This document shows, one piece after another, positions 20,636 through 27,820 of a stretch of 64,000 nt of DNA. Under the pieces are notes generated by a model that worked only from the letters and a program-made list of their open reading frames with translations, was not told the DNA's origin and made no database searches. Position 1 is the first letter of the stretch, and each line of letters starts with the position of its first letter. Source of the DNA: Elusimicrobiota bacterium (GTDB lineage: Bacteria; Elusimicrobiota; Elusimicrobia; UBA1565; UBA9628); NCBI GenBank assembly GCA_016182905.1, contig JACPFR010000009.1:124001-188000 (forward strand), in the 5' to 3' direction. The translations under genes and the position numbers were made by a program.

Positions 20636-20734
20636 AACCACAAAGACACCAAGGCACGAAGAACGGCTGAATGGTAACGGCGTTGCCGTTAACCTTCCCT
20701 CCGTTTTTCTTCGTGTCTTGGTGTCTTTGTGGTT
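20636..20734. repeat. inverted repeat with arms ACCACAAAGACACCAAGGCA / mirrored copy
   Basis: Left arm 20636-20666 and right arm 20701-20734 are reverse complements except one base and a 3-nt insertion; between them 20673-20694 folds into its own hairpin (GGTAACGGC/GCCGTTAACC). The stretch 20425-20750 is otherwise without a firm gene; 20565-20630 is markedly AT-rich (e.g. TAATATCTTTTATCAGCTTA) against the GC-rich surroundings. The CCACAAAGACAC-type arm is seen in dispersed palindromes of many bacteria. Confidence 0.85.
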
Positions 20735-20750
20735 TAAGCCGTTCCGCCGT

Positions 20751-22067
20751 TCAGGCGGTGTAGCTTTCGGCGTGCTGGCTGACGTCGAGGCCGGCCTCTT
20801 CCTGCTCGGGGCGGACGCGCAGCGTGATCGCCGCGTCGCAGGCCTTGTAGATGAGCCAGGAGCCGCCGAACGAATAGACGCCGACGATCAGGACCGAGGC
20901 CAGGTGGCGCAGGAAGATCGTCGGGTCGCCGTGGATGAGGCCGACCTTGTCGGCGAGCACGCCCGTCGCGATCATGCCGACGATGCCGCCCACGCCGTGG
21001 CACGGGAACACGTCGAGGGTGTCGTCGAGGTTCGTGCGCGCCTTGCGGTGCACGGCCAGGTTGCTGACGATGCTCGCGACCGCGCCGATCGCGAGGCTCT
21101 GACCGACGCTGACGTAGCCGGCGGCGGGGGTGATCGCGACGAGGCCGACGACCGCGCCGACCGAGGCGCCGAGCGCCGACGGCCGGCGGCCGCGCACGGC
21201 GTCGAAGAGCACCCAGGCCAGCATCGCGGACGCCGACGCGGTGTTGGTGGTCATGAAGGCCAGCACGGCGGTCTCGTTGGCGGCCAGCGCGGAGCCCGCG
21301 TTGAAGCCGAACCAGCCGAACCACAGCATGCCGGTGCCGAGCAGGACGAAGGGGATGTTCGCGGGAACGTGGCTCGTCCCCGGCGCGTGCTGCTTGCGCG
21401 GGCCCATGAAGATCGCGCCGGCGAGCGCGGCGAAGCCGGCGGTCATGTGCACGACGGTGCCGCCCGCGAAGTCGAGCACGCCCCACTGGCGCAGGAAGCC
21501 GTTCGGATGCCAGGTCCAGTGCGCGACCGGGCAGTAGATGAGGACGGTGAAGAGCACGATGAAGATCAGGTAGCTCATGAAGCGCACGCGCTCGGCGAAG
21601 GAGCCGGTGATCAGCGCGGGCGTGATGATCGCGAACTTGAGCTGGAACAGGGCGAAGAGCGCCAGCGGGATCGTGGGCGCCAGGTCGGGATGGGTCGCGC
21701 CGCCGACGCCGCGGAACATGAAATAGGTCAGCGGGTTCCCGACGAAGCCTCCGACCGAGTCGCCGAAGGACAGGCTGAAGCCGACCGCGACCCAGAGGAT
21801 GCTGACCACGCCCATCGCGATGAAGCTCTGGAGCATCGTCGAGATCACGTTCTTGCGCTGGACCATGCCGCCGTAGAAGAACGAGAGGCCGGGGGTCATC
21901 AGCAGGACGAGCGCCGTGGCCGTGAGCATCCAGGCGACGTCGCCCGCCACGATGGGCTTGGCGCCGTCGGGAGCGGCCGCGGGGTGCGAGCCGAACGCCA
22001 GACCGGCGGCCGCCGCGAGGAGCAGCAGCCCGAGCGAGACGACCCATTCTTTCTTGTATTTCTGCAT
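20751..22067 (-). CDS. amt: ammonium transporter (Amt/MEP family)
   Basis: A 438-aa inner-membrane ammonium channel with an N-terminal export signal (about residues 5-27) and 11 further hydrophobic helices. Family landmarks are MTPGLSFFYGGMVQRKN, the TYFMFRGVGG region, the first pore histidine in DFAGGTVVHMTAGFAALAG, FNAGSALAANE and the second in FPCHGVGGIVGM. No glnB/glnK follows, which is unusual since PII usually regulates Amt from an adjacent gene. The ATG at 22067 has a GGGAGGAG site; longer in-frame readings upstream are spurious. It is divergent from the DUF502 gene and ends 17 nt from the inverted repeat. Confidence 0.95.
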   Translation of the reverse strand: MQKYKKEWVVSLGLLLLAAAAGLAFGSHPAAAPDGAKPIVAGDVAWMLTATALVLLMTPGLSFFYGGMVQRKNVISTMLQSFIAMGVVSILWVAVGFSLSFGDSVGGFVGNPLTYFMFRGVGGATHPDLAPTIPLALFALFQLKFAIITPALITGSFAERVRFMSYLIFIVLFTVLIYCPVAHWTWHPNGFLRQWGVLDFAGGTVVHMTAGFAALAGAIFMGPRKQHAPGTSHVPANIPFVLLGTGMLWFGWFGFNAGSALAANETAVLAFMTTNTASASAMLAWVLFDAVRGRRPSALGASVGAVVGLVAITPAAGYVSVGQSLAIGAVASIVSNLAVHRKARTNLDDTLDVFPCHGVGGIVGMIATGVLADKVGLIHGDPTIFLRHLASVLIVGVYSFGGSWLIYKACDAAITLRVRPEQEEAGLDVSQHAESYTA

Positions 22068-22107
22068 CGCTCCTCCCGAGAACGGGCGGTATGATACCAT
22101 AGGGCGG

Positions 22108-22722
22108 TTGAGACAGAAAATCCAGGCGCGGCTGCGGCGGTACTTCATCTCGGGATTCTTCACCTTGATCCCGATCGGCCTCTCCGTGCTCGTCGTGTGG
22201 ACCTTCGTCAGCACGGTGGACCTGACCTTGGCCCCCTTGCTCGACGCCGCCCTCGGCTTCCGCGTTCCCGGCCTCGGCCTCATCGCCGCGCTCCTCCTGA
22301 TCCTCGGGGCCGGCGTGCTGGCCTCCCACGTCGTCGGCGAGCGCCTGTTCCTGGTCGCCGAGGAGTTCCTCGCGCGGATCCCCGTGTTCAAGTGGGTGTA
22401 CGGCACGATCAAGCAGATGACCGAGGCCTTCTCGCCCGCGAGCAAGGCCTCCTTCAAGAGCGTGGTCATGGTCGAGTTCCCCCGCCCCGGCGTCTACAGC
22501 ATGGGCTTCGCCACCGGCGAGACGATCCTCGACCTGCCGGACGGTTCCCAGAAGAAGCTGATCGCCGTGTACATCCCGACGAACCACGTCTACATCGGCG
22601 ACGTGGTCTTCGTCCCGGCCGAGAGCGTCCTCCCGAGCCACCTGAGCGTGCAGCAGGGCATCCAGGTGGTCCTCTCGGCGGGCGCCGTCCACCCGGAGCG
22701 CCCCCGGAGGCGGGCGGAATGA
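22108..22722 (+). CDS. DUF502 membrane protein
   Basis: A 204-aa protein of the DUF502 family: basic N-terminus (RLRQKIQARLRRYFISGFFTLIPIG), two membrane helices (about 18-42 and 52-77) and a C-terminal soluble domain with KWVYGTIKQMTEAFSP, VMVEFPRPGVYSMGFATGE and VYIPTNHVYIGDVVFVP. The role in bacteria is unknown; plant relatives (LCV/COV) are membrane proteins. The start is a TTG, with TACCAT 7 nt upstream and no good Shine-Dalgarno. It heads an overlapping operon with nadC, birA, then greA-queG. Translation is coupled to nadC by ATGA. Confidence 0.85.
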   Translation: MRQKIQARLRRYFISGFFTLIPIGLSVLVVWTFVSTVDLTLAPLLDAALGFRVPGLGLIAALLLILGAGVLASHVVGERLFLVAEEFLARIPVFKWVYGTIKQMTEAFSPASKASFKSVVMVEFPRPGVYSMGFATGETILDLPDGSQKKLIAVYIPTNHVYIGDVVFVPAESVLPSHLSVQQGIQVVLSAGAVHPERPRRRAE

Positions 22723-23561
22723 GGCGCCTTCCCCCCGCCGCCTGGCGCGCGCTGCTCCGCGCCGCCCTTCGCGAGGACCTCGGCCGCGCCGGCGACGTCA
22801 CGACCCGCTTCTTCGTCCCTCCGGCCACCCGCTTCTCCGTGCGCGTCGTCAGCCGCGAGGCCGGCGTCGTCTGCGGCCTCGAGGTCGCGGCGGCCGCCTT
22901 CAAGGCCTGCGAGCCTCTTTGCCGCGTGACCTTCCTCGCGCGGGACGGCGCCCGGGTGCGCCCCGGCCAGGCGGTCATGGCGGTGAAGGGAGGCCGCGGC
23001 CTGCTCACGGCCGAGCGCACGGCTCTCAATTTCCTGCAAAGGATGTCGGGCGTGGCGACCATGACCCGCCGCTTCGTCGACCGGGTCCGCGGGACGCGCG
23101 CGCGCATCCTCGACACGCGCAAGACCTTGCCCGGGTGGCGGGCCCTCGACAAGTACGCGGTCGCCTGCGGCGGAGGGCTGAACCACCGCCTCGGCCTCTA
23201 CGACGCGGCGATGGTGAAGGACAACCATTACCTGGGCGGAGGCCTCGAGGCCGGCGCCGCGCGGCTGCGCCGCGCGTACCCGCGGATGCCGCTGATCGTC
23301 GAGTGCGACACCCCCGCCCAGGTCGCGCGGGCGCTGGCGCTGAGGCCCGAGGTGGTCCTCCTCGACAACATGCGCGGCCCGCGGCTGCGCCGGGAGATCC
23401 GCCGGATCCGGTCCCTGGCCCCGCGCGTGAAGATCGAGGTGTCGGGCGGCGTCGGCCTCTCCGAGCTGCGCGCGCTGGCGAAGCTGGGCCCGGACCGCAT
23501 CTCGATCGGCCGCTTGACGCACAGCGCTCCCGCGCTCGACCTCGGCCTCGACCTGGGATGA
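22719..23561 (+). CDS. nadC: nicotinate-nucleotide pyrophosphorylase (carboxylating)
   Basis: A 280-aa quinolinate phosphoribosyltransferase that makes nicotinate mononucleotide from quinolinate and PRPP in NAD synthesis. Markers: EDLGRAGDVTT near the N-terminus, ERTALNFLQRMSGVAT, LDTRKTLPGWRALDKYAV with the substrate-binding Arg/Lys, HRLGLYDAAMVKDNH, VECDT, and EVSGGVGL near the end. The ATG overlaps the upstream TGA (ATGA) and its own TGA overlaps the birA ATG. nadA and nadB are not in the window. Confidence 0.95.
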   Translation: MRRLPPAAWRALLRAALREDLGRAGDVTTRFFVPPATRFSVRVVSREAGVVCGLEVAAAAFKACEPLCRVTFLARDGARVRPGQAVMAVKGGRGLLTAERTALNFLQRMSGVATMTRRFVDRVRGTRARILDTRKTLPGWRALDKYAVACGGGLNHRLGLYDAAMVKDNHYLGGGLEAGAARLRRAYPRMPLIVECDTPAQVARALALRPEVVLLDNMRGPRLRREIRRIRSLAPRVKIEVSGGVGLSELRALAKLGPDRISIGRLTHSAPALDLGLDLG

Positions 23562-24112
23562 GGCTCCCGGGCGTCAGGCGTCTCGTGCGCCTTGAGCGCG
23601 TCGACTCGACTCAGAGCGAGGCGCGCCGCCTCGCCGAAGCCGGCGCCCCCGACGGGACCTTGGTATGGGCCCTGCGCCAGGCCAAGGGCCGCGGCCGCAT
23701 GGGCCGCCGCTGGCGCTCCGCGCCGGGCGGCCTGTACGCCTCCTGGCTGCTGCGCCCGGAGTTCCCGCCCGAGCGGCTCGCCGAGCTCTCGCTCGCCTGC
23801 GGCGAGGCGCTGGCCGCGGCCCTTCGGGAGTTCGGCGCGGCGACGAGCGTGAAGCCGCCGAACGACGTCTACGCGCTCTGCGCCGACGGCAAGGGACGCA
23901 AGGTCGCCGGGATCCTGTGCGAGGCGTCGGGAAGCGGCGGCCGGCTCGATTGGCTCATCGTCGGCTTCGGCGTCAACGTCGACAACGCGCCGCCGCTGGC
24001 GCGCTCCGTGAGCCTCCGCGCCCTCGCCGGCCGCCCCGTCGGAGTCGAGGCGGCGCTGAAGACCGCGATGACCGCCCTTTCCCGCGCCCGCCGGGCGGGC
24101 AATTTCGTATAA
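23558..24112 (+). CDS. birA: biotin-[acetyl-CoA-carboxylase] ligase, catalytic-domain only
   Basis: A 184-aa biotin protein ligase of the monofunctional type: no N-terminal helix-turn-helix repressor domain. Seen are the start of the catalytic domain (RLERVDSTQSEARRLAEAG), the adenylate-binding KGRGRMGRRW (here in place of GRGRRGR), VKPPNDVYA and KVAGILCEA, and GFGVNVDN. It ends soon after and lacks most of the usual small C-terminal domain, so it is shorter than typical BirA (about 230-320 aa). ATGA overlap with nadC. The -10 box of greA overlaps its stop. Confidence 0.88.
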   Translation: MRLPGVRRLVRLERVDSTQSEARRLAEAGAPDGTLVWALRQAKGRGRMGRRWRSAPGGLYASWLLRPEFPPERLAELSLACGEALAAALREFGAATSVKPPNDVYALCADGKGRKVAGILCEASGSGGRLDWLIVGFGVNVDNAPPLARSVSLRALAGRPVGVEAALKTAMTALSRARRAGNFV

Positions 24113-24113
24113 T
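24108..24113 (+). promoter_or_regulatory. -10 box TATAAT for greA
   Basis: TATAAT overlapping the birA TAA; the expected start about 24120 gives a leader of about 19 nt that includes the GGAG site at 24130-24133. Confidence 0.55.
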
Positions 24114-24138
24114 TACACATCCCCCCTTTGGAGACGAT

Positions 24139-24609
24139 ATGGCCGAAACCTATTTGACCCGCGCCGGACATCGCAAGCTTCAGGAAGACCTCAAGGCGCT
24201 CATGAAGCAGAAGACCCAGCTCTCGCTCGACATCGGCGAGGCCCGCGAGAAGGGCGACCTCAAGGAGAACGCCGAGTACCACTCCGCCAAGGAGAAGATG
24301 GGCGAGGTCATGGGCCGCATCGGCCAGATCCAGGACAAGCTCCAGAGCGCCAAGATCATCGAGGAGATGGACATCCCCAAGGACACCGTCGCGATCGGCA
24401 CGACCGTGGAGCTCGAGGACTCCGACGGGGACAAGGTCGAGTACGCCTTCGTCGGCGAGGACGAGTCCGACCCGAACGAAGGCAGGATCTCCGTCCAGTC
24501 GCCCCTCGGCGCCGGCCTGCTCGGGAGGAAGTCCAAGGAGACGGTCGAGATCCAGCTCCCCAACGGCCCGCGCACGTTCAAAATCCTCAAGGTCACCCGC
24601 ACCCCCTGA
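24139..24609 (+). CDS. greA: transcription elongation factor GreA
   Basis: A 156-aa GreA that inserts its coiled coil into the RNA polymerase secondary channel to rescue backtracked complexes by transcript cleavage. The N-terminal coiled coil spans about residues 5-75 with the acidic tip motif near GEAREKGDLKENAEYHSAKE, followed by the FKBP-like C-terminal domain (ISVQSPLGAGLLGRKSKETV). Length is normal. The ATG has GGAG 5 nt upstream. Its TGA overlaps the presumed CTG start of queG. Confidence 0.96.
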   Translation: MAETYLTRAGHRKLQEDLKALMKQKTQLSLDIGEAREKGDLKENAEYHSAKEKMGEVMGRIGQIQDKLQSAKIIEEMDIPKDTVAIGTTVELEDSDGDKVEYAFVGEDESDPNEGRISVQSPLGAGLLGRKSKETVEIQLPNGPRTFKILKVTRTP

Positions 24610-25637
24610 GCCCCGCGGAACTCGCGGCCGAGCTCAAGAGGCGCGCGCGCGCGGCCGGCGCGGACCTCGCCGGGATCGCCGCCGCGGCCGCCTCCGGCGA
24701 CGGCCCCGCCTACGACGCCTGGCTCGCCGCCGGCATGCACGGCGAGATGGACTACATGGCGCGCAACGCGGACTCGCGCCGCGACATCCGCGCGTGGATG
24801 AAGGACGCGAAGTCCGTCCTCATGTGCGGCTTCTCCTACGGCGAGCCCGGCTCCCGCCCCGCCCCGAGGGAAGGCCACGGCCGCCTCGCGCGCTACGCCG
24901 CGCGCAAGGACTACCACGAGGTCCTGCGCGGGCGCATGAACGAGGTCCGGGACTGGCTCTCCGCGGCGGTCCCCGGCGCCCGCGGCGTCGCGTTCTGCGA
25001 CATGAGCCCCATCCTCGAGCGGTCCTACGCGGCCGCGGCGGGGCTCGGCTGGCAGGGCAAGAACACCTTGCTGCTCGGCGCCGACATCGGCTCCTACTTC
25101 CTCATCGCCGGACTGGCGATGAACGTCGACCTCCCGTCCGACTCCCCCGGAACCGACCGCTGCGGCACCTGCACGAAATGCCTCGAGGCCTGCCCCACGG
25201 ACGCCTTCCCGAAAGCGCGCGTGCTGGATGCATCCAGATGCATCGCCTATTTCACGATCGAGGCCAAAGGCGCGATCCCCGAGCCGTTCCGCGAGGGCAT
25301 CGGCGACTGGGTGTACGGCTGCGACGTCTGCCAGGAGGTCTGCCCCTGGAACCGCTTCGAGAAGCCGGCGCGCGCGCTGCCCCCGGCGAAGATCGCGACC
25401 GAGCTCCCGCTGGAGGAGCTCGCCGGGCCCGCCTCGGCGGGCCTGCGCGCCCGCCTGAAGGGCCTGCCCGTCGTCCGGGCGGTGCGCAAGCGCCTGACGC
25501 GCAACGCGCTGCTGGCGATGGGCAATTCCCGCCTCGAGCGCTACCGACCGATCCTCGAGGAGCACGCGGCCGGGCCCGATCCCGTGCTCGCCGAGCAGGC
25601 GCGCTGGAGCCTGGCGCGTTTGTCCGGAGCGGCGTAA
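24606..25637 (+). CDS. queG: epoxyqueuosine reductase QueG, probable CTG start
   Basis: A 343-aa cobalamin- and 4Fe-4S-dependent enzyme for the last step of queuosine synthesis in tRNA. Two ferredoxin-like clusters are visible (CGTCTKCLEACPT and CDVCQEVCPWNR), as is the N-terminal block WLAAGMHGEMDYM. The first in-frame ATG (24735) would cut into this conserved N-terminus. Upstream codons include no ATG, GTG or TTG; the frame opens right at the greA stop with CTG (24606) in a CTGA overlap, giving ELAAELKRRARAAGADLAGI, as expected for the family. I therefore propose a CTG start coupled to greA. Confidence 0.85.
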   Translation: MSPAELAAELKRRARAAGADLAGIAAAAASGDGPAYDAWLAAGMHGEMDYMARNADSRRDIRAWMKDAKSVLMCGFSYGEPGSRPAPREGHGRLARYAARKDYHEVLRGRMNEVRDWLSAAVPGARGVAFCDMSPILERSYAAAAGLGWQGKNTLLLGADIGSYFLIAGLAMNVDLPSDSPGTDRCGTCTKCLEACPTDAFPKARVLDASRCIAYFTIEAKGAIPEPFREGIGDWVYGCDVCQEVCPWNRFEKPARALPPAKIATELPLEELAGPASAGLRARLKGLPVVRAVRKRLTRNALLAMGNSRLERYRPILEEHAAGPDPVLAEQARWSLARLSGAA

Positions 25638-25641
25638 ATGA

Positions 25642-25647
25642 TAAAAT
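25642..25647 (+). promoter_or_regulatory. -10 box TAAAAT of the barrel protein gene (leaderless)
   Basis: TAAAAT with a 7-nt spacer before the GTG at 25655, just after the queG TAA. Confidence 0.5.
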
Positions 25648-25654
25648 CCGCGCG

Positions 25655-27064
25655 GTGATCCTCCGAGTCTCGAGCCTCGCGCTGCTGCTGGCCTGCGCCC
25701 CGTTCGTCGCGAGCGCGGCGGACGCGCGTCCCGCCCAGCGGATCGCCCGGAAGCCTTCGAAGAAGCCGCGGGTCAAGAAGCCCACGAAGGTCGTCGACCC
25801 GCGCTCCTTCAAAGAGACCCCCGGCGACGAGCAGTCCCAGGCCCCCATCCCCGGACGGGACTTCCCCGTCGCCGTCCAGCAGGCCCCCAAGCAGGACGAG
25901 ACGCCCCGGATCGTCCGCTGGATGATCAAGCCCCTGCGCCGGGGCATGTTCATCCGCCTGCCCATCATGGACACGGACCCCAACCGCGGCGTCACGATCG
26001 GCGTCATGCCGATCTGGGTCCTGCAGGGGGAGACCGACGACCGCATCCAGCAGATCCACGCCCCCTCGCTGACCTACAACAAGAACTTCCAGGTCATCCC
26101 GACCTACCGCTTCTACTATTACCCCCAGGAGGACGCGACGTTCATCGCGCGCGCCTCCTACTCGAGATTCGAGCGCGAGGCCCTCGGGGAATACGAGGAC
26201 GGCAGCTTCCTCGGCACCGATTTCGACATCTACGCCCGCCTGCAGTACAACGTGGACGCGGGCCAGCGCTTCTTCGGCTTCGGCCCCGACTCCTCCAAGA
26301 CGGCCGAGTCGAACTACCGCGAGGAATACACGCAGTACAGGATCGGCGGCGGCGTGCCCCTCGCTAACGGCTCCCCTTGGCGCGTCCGCTACTCCAAGCA
26401 CTACCAGTCCGGACGCTTCACCGAGGGCTCGCTGCCGAACCTGCCCGATTTCGCCCTCTCCTTCCCCGGCCAGCTCTCCCGCCGCTATCAGCAGATCAAC
26501 GAGAACCGCTTCAGCCTCGATTACGACACCCGCGACCACGGCGTCACGACGGGCCGCGGCGTCCTGGTCAAGTCGTTCGCCGAGTACGCGATCCGGGGCT
26601 TCGAGAGCCAGTACGATTACAGCCGCTACGGCCTCGACGCCCGCTGGTTCCGGCCCTGGGAGTCGGACAAGGAGAAGGTCTTCGCGATCCAGGCCAAGTA
26701 CGAGCAGCTGCTGGGACCGCCCGCCCCGTTCTGGGTCCAGTCCCGCCTCGGAGGCAAGTACAGCCTTCGCGCCTACGGAGACGGCCGCTACATCGACCGC
26801 GGCATGGCCGCGGTCAACGTCGAGCAGCGCTTCAAGGTCTACGAGGCGAAGACCGCCGGCGTGACGACCGAGCTCCAGCTCGCCCCCTTCATCGGCATGG
26901 GCGAGGCGTTCGACAACCCCGGCCGCGCCGCCGCCCGCTACGCCCGCCCCGTCGTCGGCGCCGCGGTCCGAGCGGTCGCCAAGCCGCAGGTCGTCGGCTC
27001 CATCGACTTCGGCGTGGGCCGCGACGGCTTGGCGGTCTTCATGGACATCAACTACTCCTTCTGA
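25655..27064 (+). CDS. outer-membrane beta-barrel protein (BamA/Omp85 surface-antigen-like)
   Basis: A 469-aa outer-membrane protein. A signal peptide (about 1-22, ending VASA) and a basic Lys/Pro stretch precede a barrel with alternating aromatic residues. The C-terminus ends FMDINYSF, a good beta-signal with terminal Phe. FSLDYDTRDHGVTTGRG and SLRAYGDGRYIDRG resemble the last strands of the Omp85 surface-antigen family, but no POTRA domains are present, so it is a short barrel-only member. The GTG start follows TAAAAT by 7 nt with no Shine-Dalgarno. A small membrane protein gene follows after 2 nt. Confidence 0.8.
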   Translation: MILRVSSLALLLACAPFVASAADARPAQRIARKPSKKPRVKKPTKVVDPRSFKETPGDEQSQAPIPGRDFPVAVQQAPKQDETPRIVRWMIKPLRRGMFIRLPIMDTDPNRGVTIGVMPIWVLQGETDDRIQQIHAPSLTYNKNFQVIPTYRFYYYPQEDATFIARASYSRFEREALGEYEDGSFLGTDFDIYARLQYNVDAGQRFFGFGPDSSKTAESNYREEYTQYRIGGGVPLANGSPWRVRYSKHYQSGRFTEGSLPNLPDFALSFPGQLSRRYQQINENRFSLDYDTRDHGVTTGRGVLVKSFAEYAIRGFESQYDYSRYGLDARWFRPWESDKEKVFAIQAKYEQLLGPPAPFWVQSRLGGKYSLRAYGDGRYIDRGMAAVNVEQRFKVYEAKTAGVTTELQLAPFIGMGEAFDNPGRAAARYARPVVGAAVRAVAKPQVVGSIDFGVGRDGLAVFMDINYSF

Positions 27065-27066
27065 GC

Positions 27067-27252
27067 ATGAACCCGATCACGGTCCCGATGATGGTCAAGC
27101 AGTCGCACCCGGTCATGACCGCCGTCCTGCTCGTCCTGGTCTTCGCCGCGATCGCCGGCGTCTGCTTCCTGATGCTCCGCCATCAGCACCACGCGCGCAA
27201 GCGGAAGAAAGCCGGCCACAGCAACCACACCGGCCACCACGGCAACCACTAG
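27067..27252 (+). CDS. 61-aa single-pass protein with His-rich tail
   Basis: A small protein with one membrane helix (about residues 17-39) and a His/Lys-rich C-terminus (RHQHHARKRKKAGHSNHTGH) that could bind a metal such as Ni, Zn or Cu; this is inference from composition. The ATG lies two nt after the barrel gene stop and would depend on readthrough or coupling. It faces the 27260-27820 gene convergently with 7 nt between stops. No family recognised. Confidence 0.55.
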   Translation: MNPITVPMMVKQSHPVMTAVLLVLVFAAIAGVCFLMLRHQHHARKRKKAGHSNHTGHHGNH

Positions 27253-27259
27253 CCGCGCG

Positions 27260-27820
27260 TCACTTGGCCTTGGGGCGGACCGACTTGAGGAAGGCCTCCC
27301 AGGCCTTCTCGCCCTTCCGCTGGAGGTCGGGGATCGGGCTGGCGCGCCGGTAGGCGAGGACGGCGAAGCGCCCGTCCTTGAGCGGCAGCACGCAGAACGT
27401 CTCGGTCCCCATGATCGACTTGCCCGGCGACGGCCGGTGCGGGTCGGCCGGCTCGATCGGGAAGCGGCGGCGATGGAGCGCGAGCTTCTTCCCCGCGACG
27501 AGCGCCGTGCCGCCCGCGGCGGGAGCGGCGCCCTGCTCGGACGCCGCAGGGCCGGCCAGGAAATCCGCCGGCGTCGGGTAATCCGATCCGGGCGCGCCGA
27601 ACAGGCGGACCTGCACGGCGTCGGCCAGATTCTCGTACCGGACCACGGGATCGGCGCCGCCGGCGTTGGCGTACTCGACCGGGGTCCAGCCTTTGGGCGG
27701 CGTGAAGCTCAGCGCCGCGGCGACCGTCTGAGCCGGCGTCTTCGTCTTCACGGTCCCCCCCGCGGCCGGTCCGGCCGCCGTCATCAGGATCAACGCCGCC
27801 GTCCGGATCGTTCGGTTCAT
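27260..27820 (-). CDS. secreted protein of unknown function
   Basis: A 186-aa protein with a signal peptide (about 1-21, ending AAGG or nearby) and one globular domain beginning LSFTPPKGWTPVEYANAGGADPVVRYEN. The pattern 'PPKGW' at the start of a small alpha/beta domain resembles PsbP/DcrB-like exported domains, but I cannot assign it firmly. The ATG overlaps the TGA of the upstream metallopeptidase-like gene (ATGA), so the two secreted proteins are made together. Confidence 0.65.
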   Translation of the reverse strand: MNRTIRTAALILMTAAGPAAGGTVKTKTPAQTVAAALSFTPPKGWTPVEYANAGGADPVVRYENLADAVQVRLFGAPGSDYPTPADFLAGPAASEQGAAPAAGGTALVAGKKLALHRRRFPIEPADPHRPSPGKSIMGTETFCVLPLKDGRFAVLAYRRASPIPDLQRKGEKAWEAFLKSVRPKAK

